Shown one piece after another: positions 41,177-53,087 of a stretch of 64,000 nt of DNA. A program made the position numbers and the translations under genes. The stretch's first letter is position 1. Each line of letters opens with the position of its first letter. Source of the DNA: Gautieria morchelliformis (taxonomy: Eukaryota; Basidiomycota; Agaricomycetes; Gomphales; Gomphaceae); NCBI GenBank assembly GCA_015179125.1, contig WHVA01000482.1, positions 1 to 64,000 of the forward strand, read 5' to 3'. Under the pieces are notes generated by a model. It saw nothing but the letters and a program-made list of their open reading frames with translations. It ran no database searches and had not been told where the DNA came from.

Positions 41177-41483
41177 TGTAATGCTTCGTTCAGGCCTGGT
41201 GACACTCGAAGAGTACGACTTTTAGAAGAGAAGTTCTGCGAGTGAGAAGGGGTCTCGAAAAGATGGATCTATTCGGTGGAAACTTGTACTACTTATAGTC
41301 TGTGAGAACAAAGAGATCTAAGAACAGTGTGGTTCTTAAGGAACGGTGGACATGACGTGCGTAAGCCATGTGGACAGTGGACAAGAGTGGACAGTGGACA
41401 AGTGATGCTTGTCCACAATCCGCGGCTGTGTGTGGGTGCTTGTGTACGCATCATCCCCAACTAGACAGCGCAGCTGTCTTACA
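41177..41483 (-). repeat. Gypsy-B 5' LTR
   Basis: 307 bp, same length as the 3' LTR and about 97% identical by eye. Confidence 0.88.
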
Positions 41484-42327
41484 CTGCGCCTGACCATGTT
41501 CCGAACCACCCTCACTCATGTGACTACATATGAAACCTGACGCATCGACCCGTCGGGGTGACGTGTACCATAAAGGGGGGATGGTGCTTAGGCATTGACA
41601 AAATCCTGACACACCTGCATTCAGAATACTTGGTGATCCCTTCGGTCCTCTTCACTCATATTCACTGAAGGAAGCAGGAACTTGCCAAATTTCACCCAAA
41701 GTCCCCAAAGGAACCTAGGACTTAAGGCACCATCTAGAGCTCCAAGAAACACTTCTATGTTCACAATAAAAGAACTCTACTCTACTTTAGTAATTTCCTA
41801 ATTGTTGCCTGGACTCCCTCTAGTTCTAAGACAGTCCCATTCAATGTGGTCAGTTTCACCGATAATTTGTTCAGCTTACCGACACATTCCTCATCAGATC
41901 CTCCAACCTCTCCACCAGCTCCTTGTACATAACCTATGTATCTATCTGTACACTAGTTATTACATAATCCCAGTGCGCCCCTTAGGGACCCACTGTATAG
42001 TTTATGCGTGGGAACTGGTCAGTGGTTCCCATCGTATCTTACCCTTACACTGTCACTACGTAGCATTCAGAATACCACTCCTTGGTCAAGTTCTGTTGTG
42101 CCCTTGTGACACAAGGCATAAGATTGTCATCTTTACACCTTTTGAACTATCCTGCAGTTGATTGCCACGTGGCCAACCGATTATGGATTCGAAGCAATCT
42201 TGAAAAAGATCGCTGCATCGACGACTAAACATCGTTGACACCCTCCAGTAGACCCTCTACTGTCGGCTGCAAGCGTGATGATTCCACACAGTCGAAGACG
42301 GACACGAGCGTTAAGCTCACGGTCCAT
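41484..42327. other. Unassigned stretch
   Basis: No confident gene. Near 41800-41900 the minus strand has a readable frame (LNKLSVKLTTLNGTVLELEG) that could be a coiled-coil fragment. Confidence 0.3.
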
Positions 42328-42842
42328 GCCACAGGCGCAGCCCAGTGACACAACGGCTGACGCTACCCTGGACCAAGAGTCCAGGACGCCAGAAGACGGA
42401 GAGATCGTAGATCTCACCGCCCTCGTCCCCCAATAGAGGACGAGGAAAATGCCGACCATGTCTTGTCGAGCGTGGTCGAGGATGAGATGACGCCGGGCAA
42501 CAAGCCCGTGCTGCCCCCCTAATCCCCTCTGCCCAGGGACAAAGGGAAAGGCAGAGAGCTCTCGCCGTCATCAGACGGCAGAGCATCAACATCGAGACAG
42601 GCACAAAGCCACGACTCGAACCGCCACTCACAAAGCAGCGCGACAACGATCGTTCCCAAAGGAGGATGAAGGCAAAAAAGGCGAGCCCCAGACGATGGTC
42701 AGGGCTCAGAATACTTGAGCTCAAGTCGCAAGAGCGCGAGAACTCACACCATCGACAACGAGATGGCAGAGGCACTGAACAAGCAGGTGCAGGATGCGCT
42801 GCACTGGAGCGCCCTCACGTGCCACAAGCACAATCAGCTAGT
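42328..42842 (+). pseudogene. Decayed gag/ORF1-like coding sequence, N-terminal part
   Basis: ATG at 42328 opens MPQAQPSDTTADATLDQESR, TPEDGEIVDLTALVPQ, then a frameshift leads to DEENADHVLSSVVEDEMTPG and, after two stops, GKGRELSPSSDGRASTSRQA and EALNKQVQDALHWSALTCHK. A low-complexity Ser-rich N-terminus before a helical region is common in ORF1/Gag of basidiomycete retroelements, which is my inference. The sequence is cut by the AT1 repeat at 42843. Confidence 0.45.
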
Positions 42843-43376
42843 GAATGTTCTGATATTTTAAAAATATGGTTGTATGTGCTAACGTACAGTGTGTATTGAG
42901 ATAACAGAGCAATTTCAGATAGGATTTGGATGACTATATATTAAAAGTATATATGAAGTTTGTTACATGTATGATGATAGAATGTAGAGGCAAGCATGGA
43001 CCATATGAATACATGTTAGAAGTAGATATGAAACATGTTAGAAGTAGATATGAAACATGTTAGATGTACAATCACAGAATATAGAAGCAAGTATGGACCA
43101 TACCTGTACTATATTCTTATAAATGGTTGAGAGATCTGATTAGAAGGTATGTTAAAAATAATATGCATGTATAGTACAAAGATATGTAACTATTGATGTT
43201 TAGACAATGGGGTATACACCTTTTCCTGGGGGAGCAGCAGACTGTGAGAAAGAACTTTAGGACGAGGATTAAGCATGCCTTACAGATGCTGGCAACTGTG
43301 TCAATTGTGATATATTTTATGAAATATAGATTAGCTAACCTATATATACATATATATGACATTTATAAACATCCTC
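42843..43376 (+). repeat. AT1 repeat, copy 3
   Basis: Lacks the first 125 bp or so of copy 1. It contains a 28-bp tandem duplication (GTTAGAAGTAGATATGAAAC twice, about 43013-43065) not in copy 2. It ends at the same truncated integrase point of Gypsy-A as copy 2. Confidence 0.65.
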
Positions 43377-46300
43377 AATTGATTATGATTTCGATCAGCC
43401 TCCTTCCCCCATGAAAAACAGTCTGGGGGATGGCAATGACATCTCATTTGAGCTGATTTTTTGTCCATATCAGCCCATCCCTGATGCCAAACCTTGGGTG
43501 GGTGTCCGGGTGTGCCATGAGCTTCGAGAACATGGTGTCTTCATGGCTTCAACACAGAAATGTCAGAATGGCTTCATATTGACTGTGCGAAGGAAGGGTA
43601 CCAGGCAAGCAACATGACGTGCATGTGTAGAGGCGTGCCGTCATTGCCAGCAGCAATGGTGTGGACGTTGTCATCAGGTTTGGGGGCGACGTCCATCTCT
43701 GGGTCCCTTGCGGGACTTCCGTGCAAGGCGGCGGCTTCGGCTGTCCATGCCTCCATTTTCTCTGTGAGGCAGATCGACCGTCTTGCTGCGGCTGCCCGTA
43801 GTTCGATGTATCTATCGGTGGGCAGTAGCTCTCCATCTGGATCGAGGCATTCGTCGGCGTTGAGGAACATGTGTTGTGGGTGTTGATTGTCACTCGTGTC
43901 ATTCTTGTTGTATCGAGAGAGACAGTCCACGACTTTGTTCTCAACACCGTCAACATGCACGATGTTGAAGTTGAAATGGGAGAGGAACTCCCACCATCTG
44001 ACCTGTCGGTCAGATAGGTTCTTCTGGGTCTCGAAGTATTCAAAGCCCTTGTGGTCAGTCACTAGGGTGAATTTTCTCCCCAGGAGCTTGTCTTCCCATT
44101 TCATCAGGGCCTTGAGCACGGCAATCGTTTCGTGCTTGTGGGTCCTGTAGTGCTGTTGGGCCATGCTGAACTTCTTTAACAAGAAACCCGCTGGCCGGCA
44201 TGTTTTCCACTCGGGGCCCTGGCCATATATGGTGCCGACGTCTGACTTCGATCCATTCGTGATGACCCAGATAGGGTCGTTGCTCCGGGGGTCGACCTGT
44301 TGTAGGATGGGGGCCTTTCAGGCCACTGCCATTATGCTTTGTAGGCACTTGTCCAGCAGCAGTGTCTGTTCGAACGGCCGGTTGTTGCAGACACACCCTG
44401 ATAATGGGGTGGTGTATGCGCTCACGTCTGGCATGTAATGTGCCAGGTATTGTATGAGCCCGAGGAAGCGTTGGACATTGTTGAACGTCCTGGGCCTCCT
44501 CCATTCGCAGATGCATTGCATTTTGTCCACATCCACGTGCACGCCTTGGCCGTCTATGATGTGGCCAAGACACTCCATTCGTTCCAAATAAAGGTTGACT
44601 TTCTTCTTGCTCAAGAAGAGGTGGTTTTTGCGTAGTCTGTTGAAGACTATGCTGAGGTATTCTTTGTGTTCCTTAATCAAGTGTGAGAAGACGAATATAT
44701 CGTCGATGTCGCATTGCAATCTCCCATCTGGATTACTTGACTTCGGAATGTGCCAAGTATTATAGGAAAAGCCATCTTTGTGACGTCTTCAGGACAGTGC
44801 TCATATGTTTCAGACATATTGAGCTTTGTCTGGTATCGGCAGTGCGCTATGTCACTGTGGATAATGTCCTGATCTGGGGAGGGCGTAACGTCCTTCACCA
44901 TATTCCCGTTCTGCTGGTGCAGATCGCAGACCATGTGTAGTGTGCCGTTTTTCCTTGGCAGGCAGAGCATTGGCACCGCTTGGTGTGCCACCGCTGGTGT
45001 ACACCACCCTGTGGTGGTGTATCTTTCCAATTTGACGGAAGGTTCTTCACGGAAGTGCTCTGGGCACTTAGGCAGTCGATACCGCATGCATTTGTTGCGA
45101 TCAACGAGATTGATCTCATGGTTGACCTCCCTTAGAGGTGGGAGCTCAAGTGAAATACCACTGACGAGGTCAGTGATCTTTTCCATGCGCAAGGAATGTC
45201 ATCGTCTGTGAGCACGATGCCAGCATGGCAAGATGCCATTGAGCGCCTTGTGCGTCTATTCGGTCCTGCTGAGCGCGGGAGTGCCTTCTTCTTCCTCAGC
45301 ACCTTCATTGTCAGATGGGCGCATCTCTCCCTGCACGTATAGGGAGAGCTTGAGCATGAGTCGTTTTGCGACTCACCCTCCTGGATTCAATGGGCTTGAG
45401 TGGACCGTGGCCCGGAGGTGAGTCTGCTCACCTTCAGTGCCTGGTCCTCTTTCAACGAGTCTTCATCGAAGGATCCCTTGCCCGTGGGGATTTTTTCATC
45501 ACCTATACGAATCGTCCCTGGGATAGAGAAGTCTAGGGTGACACCTAACTTCCTCAGGAAGAGTGTCCTGAGGATTGCTTCATAGTATTTGACGTTCGCT
45601 ATGTCGAAATACTCGTCATGGAGTTTATGACCGAATTTAATGGTCATGTTCGTTCCATAATTGATTGTGGAACAACTACTGATGCATGCTAATTGCAGCT
45701 CAATTGGCTGTTCTAGGGCAAATGTCTTCATGCCCGTGGCCTGCATGAATTCAGGGGAGATCAGCACCCCTTCACTCCCACTGTCGAGGAGACAGTGGGC
45801 CTTCACGCCATTGATCTCTCAGTACCCTGACTGGGTATGGTTTAGTTTTGTGGCTGTGGCACGATCACTGCTTGCTCTGATGGTGATACATTGGTTCGAA
45901 CACCTTATCTACCTTATCTGGGGTGGCCGCTGCGCAGGTTGCCATTACTCTGGCGGCACCATCATTGTCCAGCGTGACTCTAAACGTGCTGGATCTGTAT
46001 GCGGTCTGATTGTCCACTGTTTCTTCGTCCCAGTCATAATACTGGGATGGCTTGGGCTCCTATTCGTCTACATGAGCCTCTGCATCTCCCTGATCCTCAT
46101 CATTTTGAGGCTCACCCTCCCCCTCTTCATCAATTTGTGGAAGAGGGGCGTGGTTGGGATCTGGGTCCGGACCTTGTCATCGCCATGTCTTGCGCCTGCT
46201 GTCCATATGCCAGACTTGAGCCATGGACACTCCACTTTTCTGTGCCCTGGCTGGCCACATTCAAAGCATGTGATGCTGCTTGGGGTGTTGGCGGGCCAAT

Positions 46301-47300
46301 CCGGTGGTCGACCCAATGACTTTGGCGGGAAGCTCAGTTTCGACGAGCTTCCCGAGGCCTGAGGCTGTTTAGTCTCAGGTGGGCATCCCACCAGGGCAGG
46401 GCCCAGCGGCTGTGGATGCTGGGACGTGCCACTCCTCTGGAAGGGGCAGCCCTGCTTGGGCCTGTCTGTGGTGCTGGTTTGTTCAGCGCAAACCGTGATG
46501 CACTGGCGGTGGCGGCCACGCTCTCTGCTCGACACATCCCCATGTTGTAGCGGGACACTTCCTCAATCATGCGGGCTGATTTGAAGAGCTGCTTTGTGCA
46601 CTGTAGCCCTTCTTGAGGACCTCATTGTGCAGTGTTTCACGCCGTGCTGACATGAAATGCCTCCGGAACGTGTAGTCGTCTGGCGGCTGTATCATGTGAG
46701 CCGTGTATTTTGTGAGGTCGTTCAGCATTTCCTGAACGGTCTTTGTAACCTGCATAACCGTGTTGAACTTGTTCGATGCGTGGTGGTATGTCATGGTGTG
46801 CAGGAACCGCTTCTGCAGGCCCTGCATCACCGTCCCCAAGGTCCTATCGCAGACCTTGCGGTTGAAACATGGAATGTTTCGAAGAAATGATTCTTGGGCC
46901 TCACCGGTGACGCGAGTGCCCATGTACCCAACCTGCATATCGATGCTGCTCAGTCCCAACAGGCAATTCATCTTGAGCCATCTCAAGATGGCCGTGACAA
47001 AGACCTCGAACTCTTTGAGGTCAGACCCTCCCGTATGGTTCAGGATGGGCCAGTTTCACGCCGGCCTTTGCCAGTGTCGACTTCTCAGGGTCCATGTCAA
47101 TGGCATCAGCCATCATGACACATATCATTCGTGTGATACCGTCTTATGGCTCATGCTTTCTGGCTGGTTCGGTATGCCCTGGCCCTCAGTTGGGGCCATA
47201 GACCAGTCGCACGGCTGTGATGTCACACAGACCATGTCAGTGTATGCTCTGACTGGGGCCGGCTTTGGGCTGGGCGCCTCTGGTGCCCGGGCTTCTGGTG
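43377..47300 (-). pseudogene. Gypsy-A copy 2, gag to RNase H
   Basis: From right to left on the minus strand: Gag (46986-46567), a zinc knuckle CFECGQPGHRKVEC (about 46280), retropepsin with CLLDSGSEGVLI (near 45790), RT N-terminus (45192-44720), RT palm and thumb (44719-44318) and RNase H (44182-43574, VTDHKGFEYFETQKNLSDRQ). A deletion of about 84 bp at 44705, compared with copy 1, removes the residues before the catalytic DD, leaving CDIDDIFVFS in place of YMDDIFVFS. Integrase is absent apart from GGRRLIEI next to the AT1 repeat. No LTR of its own is certain. Confidence 0.85.
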
Positions 47301-47554
47301 GGGGCGCGTGACGAGTGTCGCCCGTCAGTCCCGCGTTGCGCAGACGCAGCCTACTATTGTAGGCTGCGCGCGCTTGCCATGCATCTTGTATGGTACAGCT
47401 CGGAATAGCGCCAATTTTCGAACGCACGGTCAAAGACGCTCACGATTAAGAACAAGAAGATTCGGAGAAAGTCCGACACTCACGCCTCACGCTCCAGCAT
47501 CCCCCACAAGAGTCTGGACGGGGCCGCGCCCACTATTACTGCTATTACTAGTAC
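47301..47554. other. Spacer between Gypsy-A and the adenylate-forming gene
   Basis: Contains a hairpin-like GCAGCCTACTATTGTAGGCTGC (about 47346-47367). No gene is supported. Confidence 0.35.
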
Positions 47555-49702
47555 TCATGTCCTTGCCTTTGGCGGAGGTTCCGAGATACAGACGCCGGCA
47601 TAGACTTCGTCCTGGGCGAAGGACGCGTACATCGCCTCCAGGTCGCTTGCGAAGTTCTGCTCGATGGCGCGGCGTCTGGGGCGGTGCGGCGCGTGACGCG
47701 ACGACAAGTCAAAAACCCGCGGGTGGCATGAGGGCTTTTGTATGGATGACGAACCTGATGTTGCCCTTGACGACGGTGCGCGGGAGTGCTTTCGCGGGGA
47801 CGATTTTGATCATGCGCACGACTTGTATGCGCTCGTGGAGATACCTGGCGGGCAGCAGCCAACAATGCACAATGCTACATTCTATGAACACCCTGAAAAG
47901 GGGGGAACCTGGCGGCAAAACCATACACGTACCGCAGAGAGTGGAAATCGCTCGTGCGTTTGATGATCTCTCGCTTCAGCTCCAACTCCGCAGCGGGCGT
48001 AGCGGCGGGCACACGGGGCTCGACGAAGAGCGCGGGGTAAGGGCGGCCGTTGCCCACGACGACGCAGTTGGCGACGATATCCGCGCACGTCGTGTACACG
48101 TTGTCCTCGATAGCCCTGCGCAACGCACACGTCAGTCAATCAGCACTCCAGAACGACATCACACCGTTCACTTGGTATCGAGACGTTCGCTCCACTGGCT
48201 TTTGATCCAGTCGTCGTCACGGCCGCGGAAGAGATACTTGCCGGGCTCGGGCTCTTCGAATAGGTCTCCGCTGCGCCAGCCGCCGTCGGGCGTGCGCAGG
48301 GCGGCGATGGGGAGATCGGGCGAGTCGGGGAGGATCCACAGCTCGAGGAGACGACCGTATTCGGCGCCGTCGATGGACGTGGGGCCGACGGGGACCATTT
48401 TGTACGAGATATTGGGAAGCATGCGAAGACGACGGTCTCCAATGTCAGAAGTGAGGAGCCCGCCTGGGGAAAGGGTGAGAGGGGGAAGGCGGGGAAGTTC
48501 AGGCGGAAGGGCGTACCACATTCAGTGCAGCCAAAGCTGTTCTGAGTACAAGGTAAATCCACATACTATGGAATGAAAGGGGCTGGTTACCGTCATGGGA
48601 ATGCCCTGGGCAACCGCCCAATCCTCGAGCTCGGGGGAGAGCGGCATGCATGCGTAGGTAACCTGTCGCGACTGTTTGAGGAGGGCAAGTAGGCCCGGTT
48701 CGACGACACCTCCACGGGCGTCGTCCAGGTGCCTACGCAAGACACCCGTGAACTGGATGATGCGGTTGACACCTGCAACGCGAATCAGGCTCGCGAGTTC
48801 GTGAGAATCGAAGTCGATACGTGTGGGCTGGACAAGGCACCCCGCGAGGTGAAAGATGAGCTGCAAAACTACGACACAAGGTGAATAGTAGCGCAACAGG
48901 GTAGAAGGAGACACTTACGACAGATCTCCAAGGCATGGGAGAAGGATTCACTTGGAGAGCGTCAACGGAGAAGACTAGGGGTGTGATGGATACGCACGTC
49001 CAGATAAAAACGTCTTGGGTGTCGAAGTCGCCGCTACAGAAAGCGTCGCGTGACTTGTGCTGGACGGTTTCAAGCCACTGGTTAGTCTGTGGGACAACCT
49101 TGGGCATGCCGGAAACAGAGCCGCTACTGTGGTAGATGAACAGATAGTCGTCGGGCTTGGCGGCAGGAAGGTCAGGTAGGGGAAAGGCAGCAATATCGGC
49201 ATCACTAATGGTGGTGTAGTCCGTGGCGACATAGCAAGGGAGTGTGGTGCCAGACTCGCGAAGAAGTGTGGTCTTGGCGGGGTCGTGGACGATGGCCTTG
49301 CCGGCACCCTTGGCAAGGAGCTCGTAGACGATGCGGGTGTTGGGGAGCTCGAAACCAAACATTTGGGGAATAAAGCCGGCTCGACTGATGGCGAAAATGG
49401 TGATAACATCGGAATAGGTGAAACCACGAACCCTGAGCGCAGAGAGTAAGCAGAATTCGATATAAAAACACGGAGTTAACTCGCCATACGCCGACGACAG
49501 ATCGGGGAGGAAGACCTTGCGAGGCAAGTTTTGTGAGCCAATATTTGGCCATGCGCTCAATATCCGCCTGGAAGTCTTTATACGAGACATTTACCCATTC
49601 GCGGCCGAGCGCGCCTGGCTTGGGGAGCTTGAAGATGGGGGCGTGAGGGTGAGATGCGACGCGAGCACGGAGAGCCTCAAAGTGAATGAATGTGGCAGGC
49701 AT
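47555..49702 (-). pseudogene. Adenylate-forming (AMP-binding) enzyme, copy 2, one frameshift
   Basis: Eight exons on the minus strand: 49702-49485, 49432-48919, 48868-48591, 48541-48517, 48463-48172, 48115-47933, 47844-47755 and 47675-47555 (TGA). They total 1721 nt; one extra base would give 573 residues. Core motifs of ANL adenylating enzymes are present in order: HSSGSVSGMPKVVPQ, FGCTECG, WRSGDLFEE, GRDDDWIKSQ and the catalytic-lysine region ALPRTVVKGNIR. Such enzymes activate a carboxylate with ATP; the substrate cannot be read here. No carrier or reductase domain follows. A one-base deletion in exon 2 (VFSVDAL, compared with copy 1) shifts the frame. The first intron is GC-AG (GCGAGT, 52 nt), the other six GT-AG. 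Confidence 0.85.
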
Positions 49703-49757
49703 GGCGGGCGGTGAGAGGCAAGCTTTGGACGTTCAACGTCATTGGATGCGGACGTCC

Positions 49758-49765
49758 CTTATATA
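49758..49765 (-). promoter_or_regulatory. TATA box of adenylate-forming gene copy 2
   Basis: TATATAAG, 56 bases before the ATG at 49702, identical in position to copy 1. Confidence 0.55.
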
Positions 49766-50191
49766 CACTAGGCAGCTGGACTTGTCGCCGAAAAGTGGGA
49801 TGGACCGTCACAAAGGGCGAGGCCTGGAGCGACGGGCGAGACGGCACCGGCTAACAAGGAAAAGGTAACGGATGCGCCCAAGACCTGAGATCGTCGGCGC
49901 ATTCGACGGCAAAGCTAACTGTGATGAAACATTAAGATTCCAAGCAAACCAAAGTATTTTACTGGCGAGAAGGCCGAGCGAGCGAGAGAGGCATGTGACT
50001 GAGTGACACTCTGATCAGGGTTTGTGTTTACTTCACCTTTGCAACGCGCGCCAGGTAAACCTGTAATACGACCTGATATACGCAGTTGACCGCCAAAGTA
50101 AAGTAGCCCAGGCAGGTACATGGTGGTGCCATTACTAATCCAGGTATACTCAGGCACACTACCTGCTTGAGCAGCACCACCACACTCAGGT

Positions 50192-50507
50192 TGTTGGAGT
50201 CAGGGTCGGTAAGCGGAGAACGCAGGGCCAAGTAGGTTAGGGGAAGGATTTATCATCGTATAGTAAAATAGTATTACTGGCCTCGGTCAAGTATGACCGA
50301 GGCCCTATATCTACTCGCTCCACAACCGCTAACCCCTCAGTGAACTGGCCGTTCACTGAGGTACGTGCCCCCATCCCATTATGTATCCTAATGGTATACT
50401 TACTGTCATGTAGGCTTCATACTATTAGGTAGAGTACTTATATACACTCAGTGAACTGGCCGTTCACTGAGGCTTCATACTATTAGATACTGCGCATAAC
50501 CGCTACA
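50192..50507 (+). repeat. Copia 5' LTR with paired hairpins
   Basis: 316 bp from TGTTGGAGTCAGGG to ACCGCTACA. It contains two hairpins whose arms are CTCAGTGAAC and GTTCACTGAG (50336-50360 and 50447-50471) and a third, CCTCGGTCA with TGACCGAGG, at 50281-50302. The next bases, GGTTATGGGCCCC, are the primer site. Confidence 0.8.
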
Positions 50508-50520
50508 GGTTATGGGCCCC
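50508..50520 (+). promoter_or_regulatory. Copia primer binding site
   Basis: GGTTATGGGCCCC directly after the LTR. Its complement contains CCCATAACC, close to the anticodon-loop region of initiator tRNA-Met, consistent with the half-tRNA priming known for Copia elements. The gag ATG (50512) overlaps it. Confidence 0.5.
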
Positions 50521-52926
50521 GCAGAGCCCACAACGTCTACTCCCACCTCCAAGTCGTTCGTCGTCCCGAAGCTGGCCAGGGACGGCACGAACTGGGTCAC
50601 CTGGAAAAGCCAGACGTTAGCTACGCTGGCGGCGACCCGTGGTGCGAAGCGCCACCTAGAAGGGACTGCTCGGATCCCTCGCACGCTCCCGACGTACCCT
50701 AACGGCTACACGCTCACAGACAAGGAGGAAGAGGACCTAGAGGATCTCGAGAAACGCTGGGATGACTACAATCAGCGCGAGGCAGCGATAATGGCACAAA
50801 TATTTACCACTGTCCCCGATAGCGTCCTCATCGAAGTCCGCAACCTAGCGACAGCAAAGGAAGTCTGGGAGGCCGTATGTGCAAAGCACGAGACAAGGGC
50901 ACTCACGGTCAAGGTTGACATGCGACGACGCATGTACGAGCTGAAATGCGAGGACGAATCGAACATCCGCACGCACCTGGAATCCCTCATGAGAATGCAG
51001 GAGCAACTCGCAGGGATGAACGCGGGACTCACCGATGACGACCTTGTCACCGTCATCCTCGGCTCGCTCCCGAAGTCGTATCGGCCGCTCATCAATGCGA
51101 TAACGATGTCGGCGACTCACGCAAAGGCAAGACTTGAACCAGACCAGGTAGTCAGCACTCTAATCGACGAGTTTGAGCGATTAGCAATCGAAGAACGACA
51201 ATTGAAGGCAAGTGAGAATGCACTCGCGGTGGTCAAGAGTCGTGGAAAGCACCAGCCACGCAGCAGTGGTTCCAATACCACGCGGACAGATGTGGAATGT
51301 TGGAAGTGCGGCAAAAAGGGGCACCTCAAAGCAGACTGTCGTTCTAATGGCAAGAAAAAAGAAAAAAAGGGCGAGGACAAGAAAGGAGGCGACTCGGCGA
51401 ACGCAGCAGTAGAAGGCGAGGATTTCGCCTTTACCGCGACGCTCGCTGGGACCGCGCTTGCGCGGGGAACAAGTCGGTCAACGGGGCGAGAAGTCGACGT
51501 GTACGACTCGGGCGCGTCAGGCCACATGTTGCCGAATAGGCATCGCTTCATCACCTTCAATGAGATTGCACCACAGACGGTCACTGCCGCGGACAAGACA
51601 GTCTTCAAGGCTACCGGGATAGGCAGCATGAAGATCGGAATACCTAACGGTAGAACGACAACGTACGTTACCTTGAAGGACGTACTGTACTGTCCCGATC
51701 TCGCGTTTACACTCGTCTCCCTAACGCGATGCGACGCGGCTGGCTACACTGTTCTACTCAAGAATCAGAAATGTTTAATTCGAGACAAGAAAGGAACGTT
51801 ACTTGGTCAAATCCCACTCTCGAATGGCCTGTATAAAGTAGAACATCAGTCTACTGCAGCAGCAGCGAGTACTACACGAAAAGTACTCACATTGGACGAG
51901 TTACACCGCCGGATGGGACACATATCGCCCCAGGCCGCTCGCAAGCTCATCCGAGACCAAATCGTCACTGGACTAGATCTCGACATGGCGAGTCAGCCAG
52001 GCTTTTGCATGGAGTGTGCACAAGCCAAACCTACCCGAAAATCCGTGCCACAGAAACGGGAGGGGCCGTGAGCCACCAAATTCGGCGAAAAAGTGCACTC
52101 GGACGTCTGGGGGCCCGCAAACCCCCAGAGCTACGACGGAAAGGACTATTTCGTCAGTTTCACCGACGACTATAACCGGTGGACTTACCTGGTACCAATG
52201 GCTAGGAAAAGCGACGCGTTCAACTGCTATAAGCAGTACGAGGCGTGGGTCGAGACGCAATATAACGCAAAAATAAAACGCTTACAGACTGACCGCGGGG
52301 GAGAATACCTCTCCGACGCCTTCACGGCCCACCTAAAGTCAAAGGGGACGACCCGGAGCCTCACGGTGCACGATACCCCTGAAGAAAACGGCGTGTCAGA
52401 ACGTTTGAACAGGACACTGCTAGAACACGCACGTGCAATGCTCCTGGCAGCTGGATTACCGAAGTTTCTGTGGACTGAAGCGGTACAGCACGCGGTCTGG
52501 CTGAAAAACCGGACTTCAACGCGTGCACTCAACGGCAGGACGCCGTATGAGATTGTGCACGGCGTGAAGCCGGATCTCACGGACCTACCAGAATGGGGAA
52601 CTAGAGTCTATGTTCTAAAAGAAAGCAGCAGTAAGCTAGACTCGAAGGCGGATGAAGGAAAATGGGTGGGGTATAGCGATGAGAGCAAAGGGCACAGGGT
52701 CTACTGGCCCGGGAAACGCCGCGTCACAGTCGAAAGGAACGTCACGTTTGACGCCTTTGTCCATGTGACCCCCAACGACGGTCTGACTGAGGGGGAGTCG
52801 TCCGCTCCAGACACTCAGGACGTTGTCGGCGGCGTTCCCGCTCCTCGCACACCCCACCAGCACCCGCCACTACAACCCCCGGACCCGGAAGCAGGCCCCG
52901 CAGACACCGGGCGAATCTGCCTGGTG
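50512..52926 (+). pseudogene. Copia Gag-protease-integrase, RT missing
   Basis: One frame runs from ATG 50512 and is interrupted only by TGA at 52069-52071; the same frame continues to 52929. Domains: Gag (FVVPKLARDGTNWVTWKSQT), zinc knuckle CWKCGKKGHLKADC, aspartic protease VYDSGASGHML, integrase zinc finger (HRRMGHISPQAARKLI, CMECAQAK), then the DDE core after the stop (HSDVWGP, RLQTDRGGEYL, TPEENGVSERLNRTLLEHAR). The stop is in a CCG-TGA-GCC context and is most simply a CGA-to-TGA change. RT, RNase H and the 3' LTR are absent: a LINE begins at 52940 and the DNA after it is not Copia. Confidence 0.88.
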
Positions 52927-53087
52927 TAAGTATCATCACAAAACTTTCTCACGCTAACCATAACAACCAAAACCATCCAAACGTTTTTTCTCACATACAC
53001 ACCAACCATAGACACACATAGAGTATCGCAAACAGAACCTTGCGATAGATCCTTCGTTTCCACAAAAAGAAACGAGTCAAAAGGGTC

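Larger units (their letters stand above)
32288..41483 (-). mobile_element. Gypsy-B, a complete-length but decayed LTR retrotransposon
   Basis: Paired 307-bp LTRs (32288-32594 and 41177-41483) bracket gag, protease, RT, RNase H and partial integrase in minus orientation. A 4-bp target repeat CTGC lies on both sides (32284-32287 and 41484-41487). The LTRs differ at about ten positions (about 3%), older than Gypsy-C. The 9.2-kb length includes an LTR-A copy, a long palindrome, a pyrimidine tract and two further insertions. Confidence 0.88.
42974..50190 (+). repeat. Segmental duplication, copy 2
   Basis: Partner of 8687-15547. It retains Gypsy-A gag and the last exons of the adenylate-forming gene, which copy 1 has lost. 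The Copia LTR at 50192 begins directly at its right edge. Confidence 0.75.

Noticed and set aside
41177..41483. Direct repeat with 32288-32594 considered as a separate repeat family
   Set aside because: Explained as the paired LTRs of Gypsy-B: TG...CA ends, equal length, PBS, PPT and a shared CTGC flank.
47308..48576. 422-codon plus-strand frame
   Set aside because: It is the opposite strand of the adenylate-forming gene copy 2, whose exons, splice sites and motifs are clear on the minus strand.
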